Assembly (NCBI RefSeq): GCF_024868665.1
Contig: NC_079907.1
Location: forward strand, 15,447,244-15,511,243
Source: Triplophysa rosa
Taxonomy: Eukaryota > Chordata > Actinopteri > Cypriniformes > Nemacheilidae
Reading direction: 5' to 3'
Length of the DNA stretch: 64,000 nucleotides
Shown: in pieces, positions 22,117-33,764 of the stretch
Position numbering within the stretch: the first letter of the stretch is position 1
How the letters are laid out: each line of letters starts with the position of its first letter
Notes under the pieces: generated by a model
Seen by the model: only the letters and a program-made list of their open reading frames with translations
Told to the model about the DNA's origin: nothing
Databases searched by the model: none
Program-made: the position numbers and the translations under genes

Positions 22117-23148
22117 TCAATTCAATTCAATTTTATTTATATAGCGCTTTTACAATGTGCATTGTTCCAAAGCAGCTTTACAGGAGCAAATAAGAAAAAC
22201 ACAGAAAGGTAAAACACAGCACAGTGCATGGTGTTTATAGACCAAGCAAGATCATTATAATAAATAATATCTAATAAATAAATGAATAAATAAATAAATA
22301 AATGCAGTCTCCCGGTGAGCAAGCCAACACTGCACTGCTGTGGCGAGGAACCCAAACTCCAATGATGAATAAATGGAGAAAAAAAAACCTCGGGAGAAAC
22401 CAGGCTCAGCCGGGAGGGCCAGATCTCCTCTGACGTGTCATAGCTGCACTCAGTGACCCCGACCAAAAGCCGACAACGTCCACGAAGAACAGGGAGAGCC
22501 CACCAGCCGCGACCCAGGAAGCCCCACCCGCCGAAACCGTGCAGGTCCAACCCGGTCCCATTCCGCGATCAACAACAAACGAAACAACCAGGGAAAAATA
22601 GTAATGGCATAATTAACTTTATTCCTCTGTTGTCCGACATCGACCACAAAACAAGACCAACCAGACCAGACCCACACAGTCCCAACAAATGAAACGCCCC
22701 GAACCACAACCAACAAGCCCCCCCACTCCCTACAACACCCACCCAGCAACCTCCAATCAAAGTCACTGAGTGCAGCCATAACTTCAAACTGCTGTCATGT
22801 GATGTAAGTTTAGCATTAAATACCAAGTATTGTAAATTTAGCATTTATGTGACAGTAGTCCGTCTTTGCTCTCGGTTGGGGATGGAATTGTCTGAGCTGG
22901 GCCGGTCAGATGGTCGCCTTTTTCTTGGGTGGTGATGGAATTGCCTTGGATGGAGCTGGGATGGTCAGTCAGTCCGCAGGCTCTCGCAGGAGGATGGCAC
23001 GGGATTTTCCGATGTAGCTGGCGTAATCTCTAGTTGGGGATGGGCATATGACGTTCATCTGGGCCTGGCGGAATCTCTCCCTACCTCGGGATGGGCATCC
23101 CGAGGCGAGGGCAGAAAGAGAATAATTAGCGTAGCTGCTGTTCATTAG
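22117..23148 (-). repeat. L2 3' untranslated region with TTGAA tail
   Basis: Nearly identical to 56097-57050. Within it, TGCACTCAGTGAC (about 22445) and GTCACTGAGTGCA (about 22760) form an inverted pair 300 bp apart. An AAATAAAT run lies at about 22274-22303. Long minus-strand frames here are chance. Confidence 0.8.
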
Positions 23149-25146
23149 CTATGTATTAGTGAATGCTTGGCTGAAAAGATGTGTCTTTAATCTAGATTTA
23201 AATTGGGAGAGTGTGTCTGACCCTCGAATAGTATCGGGGAGGCTATTCCAGAGTTTAGGTGCTACGTATGAGAAAGCTCTACCCCCTTTGGTGGATTTAG
23301 TTATTCTAGGTGTTATCAAAAGTCTGGAGTTTTGAGATCTTAGAGAGCGTGATGGGTTGTAGTGTGGTAGAAGCTCTGTTATGTAGGTAGGGGCTAAACC
23401 GTTTAAGGCTTTATAAGTAATTAAAAGAACTTTAAAGTCAATACGATACTTAATGGGTAACCAGTGAAGGGTTGATAACATTGGGGTTATGTGATCGTAT
23501 TTTCTGGACCTGGTTAGAACTCTGGCAGCTGCATTCTGAACTAACTGTAGTTTGTTTATTGATGATGCAGGACAACCACTAAGCAGTGCATTACAGTAGT
23601 CAAGTCTTGAGGTCACAAATGCATGAATAAGCTTCTCTGCTCAGCCACACATAAAATATTTCGCAATTTGGCAACATTTCTAAGGTGGAAGAAGGCTGTT
23701 TTTGTGACATTTGAGATGTGATTTTTAAATGACAGGTTGCTGTCTAATATAACGCCGAGGTCTTTAACTGTATTTGTTGGAGTAACAGTGCAGCCTTCAA
23801 TTTGCAGGTATAATCCGAAATATTCTGCTCACGTGTCTTTGGTCCGATAAGTAATATTTCTGTTTTATTAGAATTTAAAAGAAGGAAATTACAGTCATCC
23901 AATGTTTTATATCTCGATGCACTCTGCCAATTTGGATAGCTGGAAGGAATCATCTGGTCTTGATGAGATATATAGCTGAGTATCATCTGCATAACAGTGG
24001 AAGCTAATTCCATGTTTTCTAATAATGTTTCCAAGGGGCAGCATGTATATGGAGAATAGCAAGGGTCCTAAAACCGATCCCTGAGGTAATCCATAATTTA
24101 CTTGCGTTAGATTTGATGATTCCCCATTTAAATGGACAAATTGATGTCTGTCTGATAAGTAAGATCTGAACCATTGTAGTGCCTGTCCCTGAATACCGGT
24201 ATAATTGTGTAAGCGATCTAGAAGTATTTTATGGTCTACAGTATCGAACGCAGCACTAAGGTCAGCAGGACTAGGAGTGAGATGGTTACCTTTATCTGAT
24301 GCTATAAGCAGGTCGTTTGTAATTTTAACGAGCGCAGTTTCAGTACTATGATGCGGTCTAAAGCCTGACTGGAATTTTTCTGTATGTCATTATTTTGTAA
24401 GAAAGAGCACAACTGAGTGGACACTACTTTTTCTAGTATTTTAGAAAGGTAAGGGAGATTTGAAACGGTCTATAGTTTCCTAGTTCATTGGGGTCTAAGT
24501 TTGGTTTCTTGATAAGAGGCTTAATGACGGCCAGTTTAAAGGGTCCTGGGACATGGCCTAGATTAATTGACGAGTTGATAATGTTATAAATGGGCTCAAT
24601 TGCAACGGGTAATAACTCTTTTAATAATTTAGTTGGTATGGGGTCTAATAAGCAAGTTGTAGGTTTAGATGTTGCAATAAGTTTAATTAAATCTTCCTGT
24701 TTTATAGGTGAAAAACACTGTAGCCTTTCTTTTGGGGCGATGGTTGGTACTAATTTATAGGACAGACTTGGAGGTTGAGTTTTTACTATTTTGTCTCGTA
24801 TGTTTTCGATTTTCTCTGTAAAAAAATTCATGAAATCATTGCTACCAAGGTGCGGCGGAATACCCAGGTCAGGTGAAGTCTGTTTATTTGTTAGTTTAGC
24901 AACTGTACTAAATAAAAACCTTGGATTGTTTTTGTTAGTTTCTATGAGGTTACGGAGGTGCTCAGCCTTTGCTGCTTTTAGTGCCTTTTTATAACAGTTT
25001 GCACTCTCTTTCCACGCAATTTTAAAGACCTCTAATTGGGTTTGTTTCCATTTGCGCTCCAGTTTACGTGTTTCTCTTTTAAGGGCGCGAGTGGTGCTAT
25101 TGTACCATGGTGCTATGTTTTTCTCATTAATCTTTTTTGACTTCAT
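23149..25146 (-). pseudogene. L2 reverse transcriptase, frameshifted
   Basis: 25146-24433 covers the linker and first RT blocks (LLDPIPTKLLKELLP, HVPGPFKLAVIKPLIKKP, NYRP). Then the frame breaks. The catalytic YADD lies at 23982-23993. The C-terminal domain is intact at 23616-23149 (TSRLDYCNALLSG, LTRSRKYDHITP, LWNSLPD, FKSRLKTHLFS). These C-terminal motifs are diagnostic of CR1/L2-clade LINEs. Confidence 0.87.
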
Positions 25147-25731
25147 AGGTGCGAAGCACCTAATGTATTAGAGAAAATAGTGCCCAATTTGCTGGTTATG
25201 TCATCGAGCGATTCTGTATTTATTGGTATGGTTATTAAAGGAGTCAGATCTGGCAAGCTCTTTGCGAAACTATCTTTAGTAGTCGAGGTAATTGTTCTAC
25301 CCTGTCGATAACGAGTTAAACGGCTGATTTCTGCAGTGCGCAGTGTACATGTTATAAGATAGTGATCAGTGACATCGTCGCTTTGAGGTATAATATCTAT
25401 ATTGGTTAGATCGGCTCCGTGAGATATAATCAAGTCTAGTGTATGATTAAATCGATGAGTGGGTCCATTGATGTGTTGTGTTACTCCAAAAGAGTGTAAT
25501 AGCTCTGTAAACGCCACTGCTAATGCATCGTTAGCACTATCTACGTGGATATTAAAGTCTCCGACAATTAGTACTTTATCAACGTTAACCAATAGGTCCG
25601 ATACGAAGTCCGCAAACTCTTTCAGAAAATCAGTGTAGGGACCAGGGGGTCTATACACAGTAGCCAACGTACAAGAAAGCAAGGATTTTTTACTATCAAT
25701 TGGAACAATTATGTTCAACGCAAGCACTTCA
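25143..25731 (-). pseudogene. L2 apurinic-type endonuclease domain, N-terminally truncated
   Basis: Residues include TVYRPPG, then VLIVGDFNIHVD (catalytic GDFN motif), THRFNHTLDLIIS (catalytic HTLDLI) and SDDVTDHYLI (the SDH-like terminal motif, here TDH). This order is typical of the L1/L2-type endonuclease that nicks target DNA. The first third of the domain is missing through 5' truncation. Confidence 0.88.
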
Positions 25732-26451
25732 AACATATCCCTTATACGGGTAACTGGAAGAACTGAGACCCCATATTGATAGGCCAGTCAATGGATGAAT
25801 GGGCACATCAGGCAGGTTCTTGGAATACCAGTCTTCAAACACGATGGTCACTTGCGACCCGCTGTCTAACAGAGCTTGACATCCACTACCATTAAGCTTC
25901 ACTTCCACAGTGGAGGCAGGACCAACAAGTCCTTTGGGAAGACCACTCGACTCATAGACCTCAGTTTGGCTCCTTTTCGAAAAACATACTTGGTCCAAAT
26001 CCTTTTTATGGTCACTAGATTCTTCACACTTTCCACTCTTCACCTTTCGTAGGGAACGAATCAGCTTCTGAATCACCTGGTCAGCATTAGGTGCAGCTTG
26101 ACACTTCATGGATATATGGCCATCTTCTCCACAATGGTAGCAGAAGTAGTCATCTTTAGTTCTGCGCGGCTTAACTCTAGAGGAGGCAGAGACAGCTTGG
26201 GACTGACAGGGTCTAGGCCTTTGCTCATGGATTTGGAGTGACTGCTGTGTTTGACTGACACTCATAGTTGCCAGCTGTTGCTGCAGCTGTTGAATCTGTT
26301 TTCTCAGCGCTTGCACTTCTGAATCATCAGCTTTCTCTCTCTGCCTAGATGACTTTTCTTTAGTTTTTAGCACCATGGATGAAGTAGCTACTGGTTTGAA
26401 ATCACCACCGCTTAGATGTGTCCTCAACTCCTGAATTTTCCTCAGCTTCAT
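25732..26451 (-). pseudogene. Gypsy gag C-terminus: zinc knuckle and aspartic protease
   Basis: The minus-strand frame holds a coiled-coil-like segment (VQALRKQIQQLQQQLATM) and one CCHC zinc knuckle with the C-x2-C-x4-H-x4-C spacing (CYHCGEDGHISMKC, near 26125). The retropepsin active site follows (ALLDSGSQVTIV, near 25860). Translation stops at the L2 insertion. The frame overlaps the upstream gag frame by 50 nt (26402-26451) and lies +1 relative to it. This is either a programmed shift or a single-base indel. Confidence 0.85.
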
Positions 26452-27424
26452 GTATCTCCTTTAACAGACTCAGGAAAGGGGGAGGACGATTCTTTCTTTC
26501 TCTAAGTCCTAACTGTAGCAGCAACATATCAGAATGTACAGCGCCTCTTATCAGCTGTTCCACACACACTTTATCTATCAAGCTGGAGGATAATCCATCT
26601 CGTTCTACAACTTTGTTGAGAGCCTTATCAATGCTTCTCAGGAATTCAGAAAGAGCTTCGCTCTGAAACTTGAAGTACAAGTCCTCGCCAGACGCTGATG
26701 ATCCAAAAGTACTCTCTAAGGCCTCGTATACAACAGCTCGTATGATTTCCAAAGCAGGTCCCTTGACACTCTCGATAATTCTGTGACGTTTTTCCTTTTC
26801 GGAGCATTCACACTCAGTTATCATTAGACGGGCTTGTTCCATCCAGTTTTCCATACTTTCTTCTCCCATGGGTGTTGGCACTGTGGCAGAAAGGGTACGC
26901 AGTCTTCGGTAAGCGCTGCTATCTCCAGGGTGCTTTGCAGTCTTTTCCAGAATCTTGCCCACTGCACTTATAATGGATTCAGGGGAACCATCAGCCGAGC
27001 TGCGTTTAGTAAACAGAGCTTGTACATCTGTTAAGGACTTTCCCTCTGCCATCAGGAACTTTGTAAACTTTTCGGTAAAACCCTCAGAGGTTGTTTCAGG
27101 TGAGGTTTCTTTTGCAGACACTACTACGACTGTCCATGGCTCACCCGTCTCATTAGGAGTCACTTCAGGGGGTAAACGTGTTGAGTCAACAGCTTGTTTG
27201 CACTCGCACAACACCAGCATGGCATGTGAGGTAGGTCCTTCTCTTGTGTCTCTTACATGAACCTTTCCTAGTGCTTTCACAGTCTGCATTACATCTTCAA
27301 TAACTGCTACTTCAGTATCTGCAGGTACATTGAACAACATCACAGGATGCGTCTCGAAAAGGCCCACATCTTTACACCAGTTGGCCAATTCCACTTGTAA
27401 GGAAGGGTGTTTTCCTAGAGCCAT
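26402..27424 (-). pseudogene. PNMA-like gag N-terminal and capsid part of the gypsy element
   Basis: A 340-codon frame starting 108 nt after the primer site. Residues 1-100 (LANWCKDVGL, ...VMLFNVPADTEVAVIEDVMQ) resemble the N-terminal RNA-recognition-like domain of vertebrate PNMA (paraneoplastic Ma antigen) proteins. Residues 190-330 (MENWMEQARLMITECECSEK, IIESVKGPALEIIRAV) resemble the PNMA/gypsy capsid. PNMA genes are known domesticated gypsy gags, so this is probably a transposon of that lineage rather than a host PNMA gene. The flanking LTRs, primer site and pol support this. Confidence 0.82.
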
Positions 27425-27531
27425 GTTGAGTGGTTATTTTACCAATGACACTTCAAATATACTGTAGAAATGTAATTGAACACTTTTTTCTTCTTGTCTT
27501 TCATGGAGTTTTATGCATCAGAGAGGAGTAG

Positions 27532-27549
27532 ATCCCAGACGAGCCCCCA
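27532..27549 (-). other. Primer-binding site, proline-tRNA type
   Basis: On the minus strand, five bases after the 5' LTR, the sequence reads TGGGGGCTCGTCTGGGAT. This matches 17 of 18 positions of the classical tRNA-Pro primer-binding site used by gammaretroviruses. It confirms the element's orientation and marks the start of its internal region. Confidence 0.85.
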
Positions 27550-27554
27550 CTTTA

Positions 27555-29033
27555 TGTAGCGCCCCCTACCCTAACTGGTGTGTGTTACCCAATTTTGCTT
27601 TAGGGCGGGCACCGGGTTCAACTATTTTGTCTCTCGACTATTAAAAAAAAAGATATATACTACTCTGATACAACTATCCTGAACTTAGGCAACGTGAATG
27701 AATGAACAAGGGTAAGTAATACTTCAAAGGTATTTAATTAGAGAATATTGTAAATATGAAAAACAAACAAGAAATAAAAGGATTGAATAAAGGAATAGTT
27801 CAAAGTTGTGCTCTTATAAAAAGATGTGTACTGCACAAGATGACTATAAATTCACTTTATGAAAAAAGTAATAAACAGTGGAAATAACCGATAGCTATAC
27901 CTGTTACAACGGCACAACAGCACCGAGTGAACTACCTGGGAGATGTGTGCACACTTGTGGAGCACTGAAATGATACACTTTACATGCACAAAATATATAC
28001 AGGCGGTTTCAGAATGTTAAGAGCACGGTATTACCTTCACACAAAGAGTGAGAGAATATAAAATGAAACTCAATAATTAAGCAAGTGGGCCCACTCACAC
28101 ACACAACAGTACTCACATAACCCCCAGATGCAGGCCTGTGTCGTTGCTGGAGTGCGTAGAGGCCTTTGAAACTTAAACTGGCCGCTTCGCTCACGTGAGC
28201 AGACAAAACAAAGAAAACACAGTACCTAGGCTCTATAATCCAAGGCACCCGGATAATCGCCCACTGTGATCCTCCCGGAAAGCACCGATCGTCCCTCGTA
28301 GCCGGAGGAACACCCAACGCTTCCGGTGGCTGGGTGCGCTATCCGGTTATGTCCGTAGCTCTCTCCCTCGTAAATAGAAACTTGCTCGCACTTCGGGTTT
28401 CAAATGCGCTTAGTACTATCTCCCACATCTCACCGAGAATCGAACCACGGCAGAACACAAACGCCAGCAAAGAGTCGCAATTATAAGTTTAAACACGCAC
28501 CGATCCATGAATTGAAAGCGTGTGCCGTCTCGTGTAAAGGCAGCAATGTCCCAAACACCTTGGTACTAACTGTTAACCCATATCTTGAGCTAACTTTAGC
28601 TTCGAAGTCACATAACAAAGGTACTCAATTTTAAACAGAAATAAAACCACGTTTGCTTACAAATCGTAAGTTATCCACGACAAACTTCGCGTGTCTTTCC
28701 TCCTTCAGTCTCTCTTGACCCACCCTTCATTACCCAATAGCATTACATTCATGCACCCGGGAGGCGGGTTTAAGCTATTAGGCAACCAATAACATGACAT
28801 ACAGCAAACGTGATTGTACACACACATTTTCCACATGTGTATTTCTACCAAACCTTACTTAGAAAGGCATAATGAACATTGTGCGTAGAAATGTAATCGT
28901 ATTAAATTAAACATTATCTCTGAATTACATACTAAAACACAAATGATTATACAGATAATAAACAAACAGCAAAACTGAGAAATAAATGTTTTTACAAAAT
29001 TCCTCATAGGACTATAGTTATATTGGGGTTACA
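27555..29033 (-). repeat. 5' LTR of the gypsy element (intact, 1479 bp)
   Basis: Plus strand TGTAGCGCCCCCTACCC...GGGGTTACA. Uninterrupted, and colinear with the three pieces of the other LTR. It carries about 20 bp (near 27838) absent from the left copy. No gene is encoded. Confidence 0.88.
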
Positions 29034-29037
29034 TCTG

Positions 29038-30429
29038 TAAATCCTTATACCTTTATTTTCTGTATCCTTAAATGAAATTCAGAGACAACAATGAATTTGG
29101 AATGTTGTCAGTCCTGTTTATAGCACAAAGATTGTCCACTTTACATAAGCGAGACATTGATGTTTCCGAGTACAGGGCACAGTCAAAATGTGAGATTTGA
29201 TGGTTTGCATTCCATATTTGTTTTGTTTTTTAGACAATTCTTTTCCCAGTGCAAACAAGGTTCAACTCTTTCTCCTGTGGAAGAGTTTTTCCACACTCTT
29301 TTTTCACACTATCCAAACTTCTCTTGTGTCACTGTCTGTTCTTATAACAAGCACATATGGTGGAGTGTTGATAGCGCTTATGTTAAATCTGATAGAAATG
29401 ATCCACACATAGTTTTGCATGGATGCACATGAAGTACCGGATCAATATAATACGTGGCTTGGATGTGACAGATTTGCTGCAGGTGAGAAGTGGTGTGCAG
29501 TATGTTTTAACATAAGCGATGTCTCAGTCGGACCACTTATTTAATGGCTTTACTGTGACAGGCACTTTTGTGGCAGAGTTAAAAAGGTCAGAACTTGGTA
29601 GTACATCTCTTGTGTGTTGCTGACACAAGGCCCAGCTGTGTGGGGTAAATGAAAATGTGTCTTCATGTGGAAGAGGTCGCTCATTGGCCTTGCTGATGGC
29701 CAGAATCTCTGATCTTCCATCCATCATCAAGGTTTCGAGCCATTATGTTTGGGACCCTGTTTTTTAACACTTACGCTCCAAAAATGCAGCATGCTGTCTG
29801 ATCTACAAGTCCCAGCAGGGCAATAATTGCACTTTTTGAATAAATAGCATCTGTAGATGTAGCTGCCTGTTATGTGTTGTGTTTTATATTAGGCCTATAT
29901 AATATACAAACTGTTAGGTTTAGGTGTAGGTGTGCGGTCGGGTTACATGCTAAAATGCTTCTTAAGTGTGCGCACAAAGTAATAAATGTACACAAAATAC
30001 CATGTACACCATTACACGTCATGAATTATAAAGACATTAGAAAACCGACGTTACTCCACCTTTACACATGCGTGTCATGTTCACGCCTAGAGGAGGCAAA
30101 GCCTGACACTGACACTCATTTTCGAGTGGACCAGCATGTCTGTTACATGCTTCGACGTGATACTGGGTTGGATACTCACACCACACAAATGCAGATACAA
30201 AACTTAAACATGTTTCTTGTGGTTGTACTGGTTTTTATCAACTAGGCCGGCACCAAACCAATACTAACCAGTATTAAACCAGCAACACTATAAAAAAATG
30301 AAAACTAAAAAACTGTAATATTCCCGCAGCTGGGGCATCAGAAAAATAAAGGAAAATAACATTTCTGTAAAGTAAATTTACATGTTTGTCAAGTTATTTT
30401 ACACTTGACTTGAAAGTTTTGCAGTCTAT
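29038..30429. other. Non-coding stretch, nothing recognised
   Basis: Short frames only. No repeat boundary or RNA gene seen. Confidence 0.45.
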
Positions 30430-30898
30430 GGGCCAGATTTACTAAACAGGGCAAAATAACGAGAGAGCACAATTTCAGAAAGCACTGATGGGAGTGGAAA
30501 TGTCTGCGGGTGATTTATTAAGGCGCACATAAAAAAAACAGACGCAATATTTCATTCCCATAATGACCAACTCAATCTACTAAGAGCAGCGCAAATTAGC
30601 GCAGGGTTTAATTCATTACTTTTTTGGGCAGTTAAATATAGCCGCAAATACCAGTAAAATGACGAGCGCATACCTTAGTAAATCACATTGCGTGATTAAT
30701 TTAAATACTCTTCTCCCATAAAGTTTGCGTCTGAAGAGAGAACTCCTACAAATGCATATGCAATAAGGTCAGTCGCAAACACATTTGTGTCCACATTTTT
30801 TAGTGCTAATTTTCACTGCATGTCTTTAGTAAATACCTCTATTTGTTTACGTCAAAAGAGTCATTTGCGCTGCCACAAGCTGTTTATAAATCTGGCCC
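30430..30898. mobile_element. Miniature inverted-repeat element (GGGCCAGATTTA ends)
   Basis: Begins GGGCCAGATTTACTAAAC and ends GTTTATAAATCTGGCCC, about 15-17 bp of imperfect inverted terminal repeat. The interior of about 440 bp is rich in GCGCA/TGCGC-type words and has no coding capacity. It is a non-autonomous DNA transposon, superfamily not determined. Confidence 0.72.
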
Positions 30899-33096
30899 TA
30901 AATCTGTCATTTGAAGTTTTTTACGTTTTTCGAAAATATGTGAAAATTTTGTAAGATGAAATTGTAAAATTAATAAAAAAGAACTTGTTTTGCAGTGAAG
31001 ATTATCACATTCCAAATGAGATATACACTCTAAAAAGTGTTGTGTTAAAGACAACACATTTTATGCTAGTTTTAAATCAACCTTGTGTTGTTCTTTTTAT
31101 TCATTTAATAATGAATAAAATGAACATAACATAAAAATATGTTATTATTTAACACATCCTTTTTCAAAGTTTATCTTTAAAATATTCAAACATTCACTTT
31201 TTTGTTAATTGATTGACTCCTTATTTAAAGCTGCAATCTAAAAAAAAGCTGCCTCTCTGTCAGCAACTCTGGTTGAAACAATGATTTTTTTAAGTACTTG
31301 CTCAATAACTTAACATTTTGCTTTTAACAAAAAAGTTAATTATTTAGAAAAAAGAAAGGATTAAGTAAAAGCAACGTGCGGCAAATTCAAGCTATGCATT
31401 TAGAATGCTTATATTATCTGGGATTCAAATCTGGCTGAGCTACATGAATCAAGTCTGTTAGTTCCCAGTTATTTTTACCGCTAACTTGTGCATTCAGTTG
31501 AGCTACCTTAATAAAAGATTAAACCACCTTTTGTTTTTCTCTCTAGGCCTTAGTCTGAACCCGAGTTGGCATTGATATCTTTAGCTGACCCCTCCCAAAA
31601 GAAGCTATAGGCAACATGAAAGCATTGTGTCCTGTTGGGTAAATAAATGATTTAACGATCTGCCACAAGTTTCTGGCTCTTTTTGCAAAGATGGAAAGGC
31701 ATAAGGCTAATATGCGTTTTCTGTTCTTTTGGCCAGCCGTAGAAAAACCACACAGAAGCTGAAATATGTGCTCGTCTTAGCAGCTGTGACCCACTTAATT
31801 CATTCATCCCACAACCAACGTCAGGAAAGAGGAAAACAGTGGCAGCTGTAAAAGTATTCCGCCGAGACGCTCGTGATTCATGTTCGCCTGTAACTATTCC
31901 TATAACTCTAATGCTTTGTGGTGCTTTACGTTTCTTTGGCTCTCTCACTCTGGGTATAAAGGGAAATGATGGGTGCTGTGAAAGGCTGTCCAAAAGGCTT
32001 TAAATAAAGAAGGATTGATATAGAAAGGGAGTGTTATCTGTCAAAGGTAAGCTGAGATATTAGCAGCCTGCTTCTTCATTGTCTTGAGTCATAAAGGGAC
32101 AAATGTGGACATATCTTTCTTTTATAAATTCCTTGCAGTTTAAAGTCATCAAAGCACTTTGTATTGGTTTGTGTGCGTGGTCTATTTTTCAAATTTGTTT
32201 TATTTGCATAATTTATATTAATGTGATATTTAGAGATAATATATTATACAACAGATCTGTATATAACTTAAAGTCTACACAATGTTTACATCTATCCAGG
32301 GTGACTTTCATTGCATTATGCTAAGCGTATAGCTTTATGTTAAGTCCGCCGTGTTTAATGGTATGGTGGTGTTTCGGTTGTATTGCATTGAGATTCGAGA
32401 GAAACGTTCCCATACAACACACTTTTCCTGAAAAGTCTCTGTTTTGTTCACATATAGCAAACATATAGGTATGATTTTTTCTCAGTGAAAACACTTTTAA
32501 AGAGGCTGAACCTGTGAAAGGTCGTTCACGTTGTTGACATCTTGGCAGTTTCTTCCATTTCAACCAAATAACTCTGAAAGCCTGTCAGCACTTTAGTTGG
32601 CCTCTTGGTCACTTCTCTGAAAATTACCCTTCTTCTCTGGTCACTCAATTTGGTAGGAGGGTCATATTCTTGTACTGTCTTGTTTGAGTGTTGCCATCAT
32701 TTTGTTACAATAGTATAGACATCTGTTCTAGGAAGGTATCATGCTTCTTCAAACATTTTTTGTACTGAAAACGTGATCTTGATGTTGTGCAATGGTTGTT
32801 GATTATGGTTGTCATGACGTCAGGGCTGATCTGATATGGAGTTTCAATCCTCATTAAGTCAATAATTTTTTTTAAATAGAATGATTGTACTTTATTTTTA
32901 TGAAGTTTCTGCTTGAAAACATATTTATTATTCTCAAAAATAAGCAAAAATGTAATCCAAATTATATTTTTAAATCAAATGGCATGAATGTATAAAATAT
33001 ATACAGTACTGTATACACAAATAATTTATCTGATGTTTATTTAAAGAGTTAAATGTATTCTAAAGTATGCTGTTCACACACAGCAAAAATCTCCAC
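30899..33096. other. Non-coding stretch with one small repeat trace
   Basis: Mostly AT-rich. Around 31228-31275 a TTTAAAGCTGCAATCT block resembles the ends of the miniature element at 57823-58090. Nothing else recognised. Confidence 0.4.
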
Positions 33097-33199
33097 TGTT
33101 AAAAAAGGTCAAATTAACTCTCCCAGTGTATATATAATCCACACTTTGAGAGTATGGATTATATATACACCGGGAGTGTTAATTTGACCTTTTTTAACA
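33097..33199. repeat. Near-perfect 45-bp inverted repeat (hairpin or tiny MITE)
   Basis: 33097-33141 and 33155-33199 are reverse complements with two mismatches, separated by 13 nt. Ends are TGTTAAAAAAGG and CCTTTTTTAACA. Transcribed RNA from either strand could fold into a long hairpin. It is most likely a palindromic miniature transposon. Confidence 0.85.
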
Positions 33200-33764
33200 C
33201 AGGCGTTTTATTGTGATATATTCATAATGGAATGAACAGTAAATGGTAGTGTAAATAAAAATGTTTTGGGAGTAAAATAAGAAATTTACATCCTAAATAA
33301 ACACTGTTAAATCATATTTTATACTTAGCATCATTTGATGCATCTTGATTGAAAATGATGCAAAATAAAATATTCTGTTCACAAGCAAAAGTCTTGATGT
33401 CTCATATTTTATATCAAGCATGCTCCTCATTAGCAATGTTGTCTCCTTAGTAAACAAGTAACTTTTGAAAACAAATTTATGAAGCATAAAATTGTTTGTT
33501 GTGGTAGAAATTATGCCTGTGGGACAGTTGCTGTTGTGGAAAAAATGATTGTTTAGATCGTAGCATTAAAATAATAATTATTTTAAAATGCATTTTCATT
33601 GTAATGAAAGCCTGGGCTAAGAAACAAAGCCATTTGTTATTTTCAACATTTATTATCTCCATCATATGCTGTTAATAAAGCCTGGTCATGTAATCTAAAA
33701 CACTGTAGATTAGTGGTTCTCAAGAGAGGGGGCGTAGCCAACAAGGGGGCGCTAGCTGACTTCA

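Larger units (their letters stand above)
22117..25731 (-). mobile_element. L2 LINE, 5'-truncated, inserted in the gypsy element
   Basis: On the minus strand the element has an AP-endonuclease domain (25731-25143), RT (25146-23149 in several frames, YADD at 23982-23993) and a long 3' untranslated region. It ends in tandem TTGAA units at 22117-22135. The gypsy sequence is interrupted between protease and RT, and AACATAT occurs at both junctions (22110-22116 and 25732-25738), a likely 7-bp target duplication. The 3' region from 22117 to about 23060 recurs at 56097-57050. RT frames are shifted, for example after NYRP near 24470, so the copy is inactive. Confidence 0.87.
13496..29033 (-). mobile_element. 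Ty3/gypsy retrotransposon with PNMA-like gag, minus strand, heavily nested
   Basis: Two LTRs beginning TGTAG(T/C)GCCCCCTACCC on the plus strand and ending GGGGTTACA bracket gag, protease, RT, RNase H and integrase read on the minus strand. The order on that strand is 5' LTR (27555-29033), primer site, gag, zinc knuckle and protease, RT/RNase H, integrase, polypurine tract, 3' LTR (13496-17910). TCTG occurs just outside both ends (13492-13495 and 29034-29037), a probable 4-bp target duplication. Three later insertions are nested in it: a solo LTR, a BEL/Pao fragment and an L2 LINE. Coding frames carry several stops and shifts, so the element is dead. The LTRs still look very similar (about 5 substitutions in the outer 205 bp). 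Confidence 0.88.

Noticed and set aside
22137..22779. Minus- and plus-strand frames of 79-137 codons, repeated at 56098-56839
   Set aside because: They lie in the L2 3' untranslated region and are duplicated with it. No motif.
26402..27424. Host PNMA gene
   Set aside because: It is flanked by LTRs, a primer site and pol in the same orientation, so it is a transposon gag.
28430..28460. GAATCGAACC in the gypsy LTR, resembling a reverse-strand B box
   Set aside because: No A box or tRNA fold around it. Present in both LTRs.
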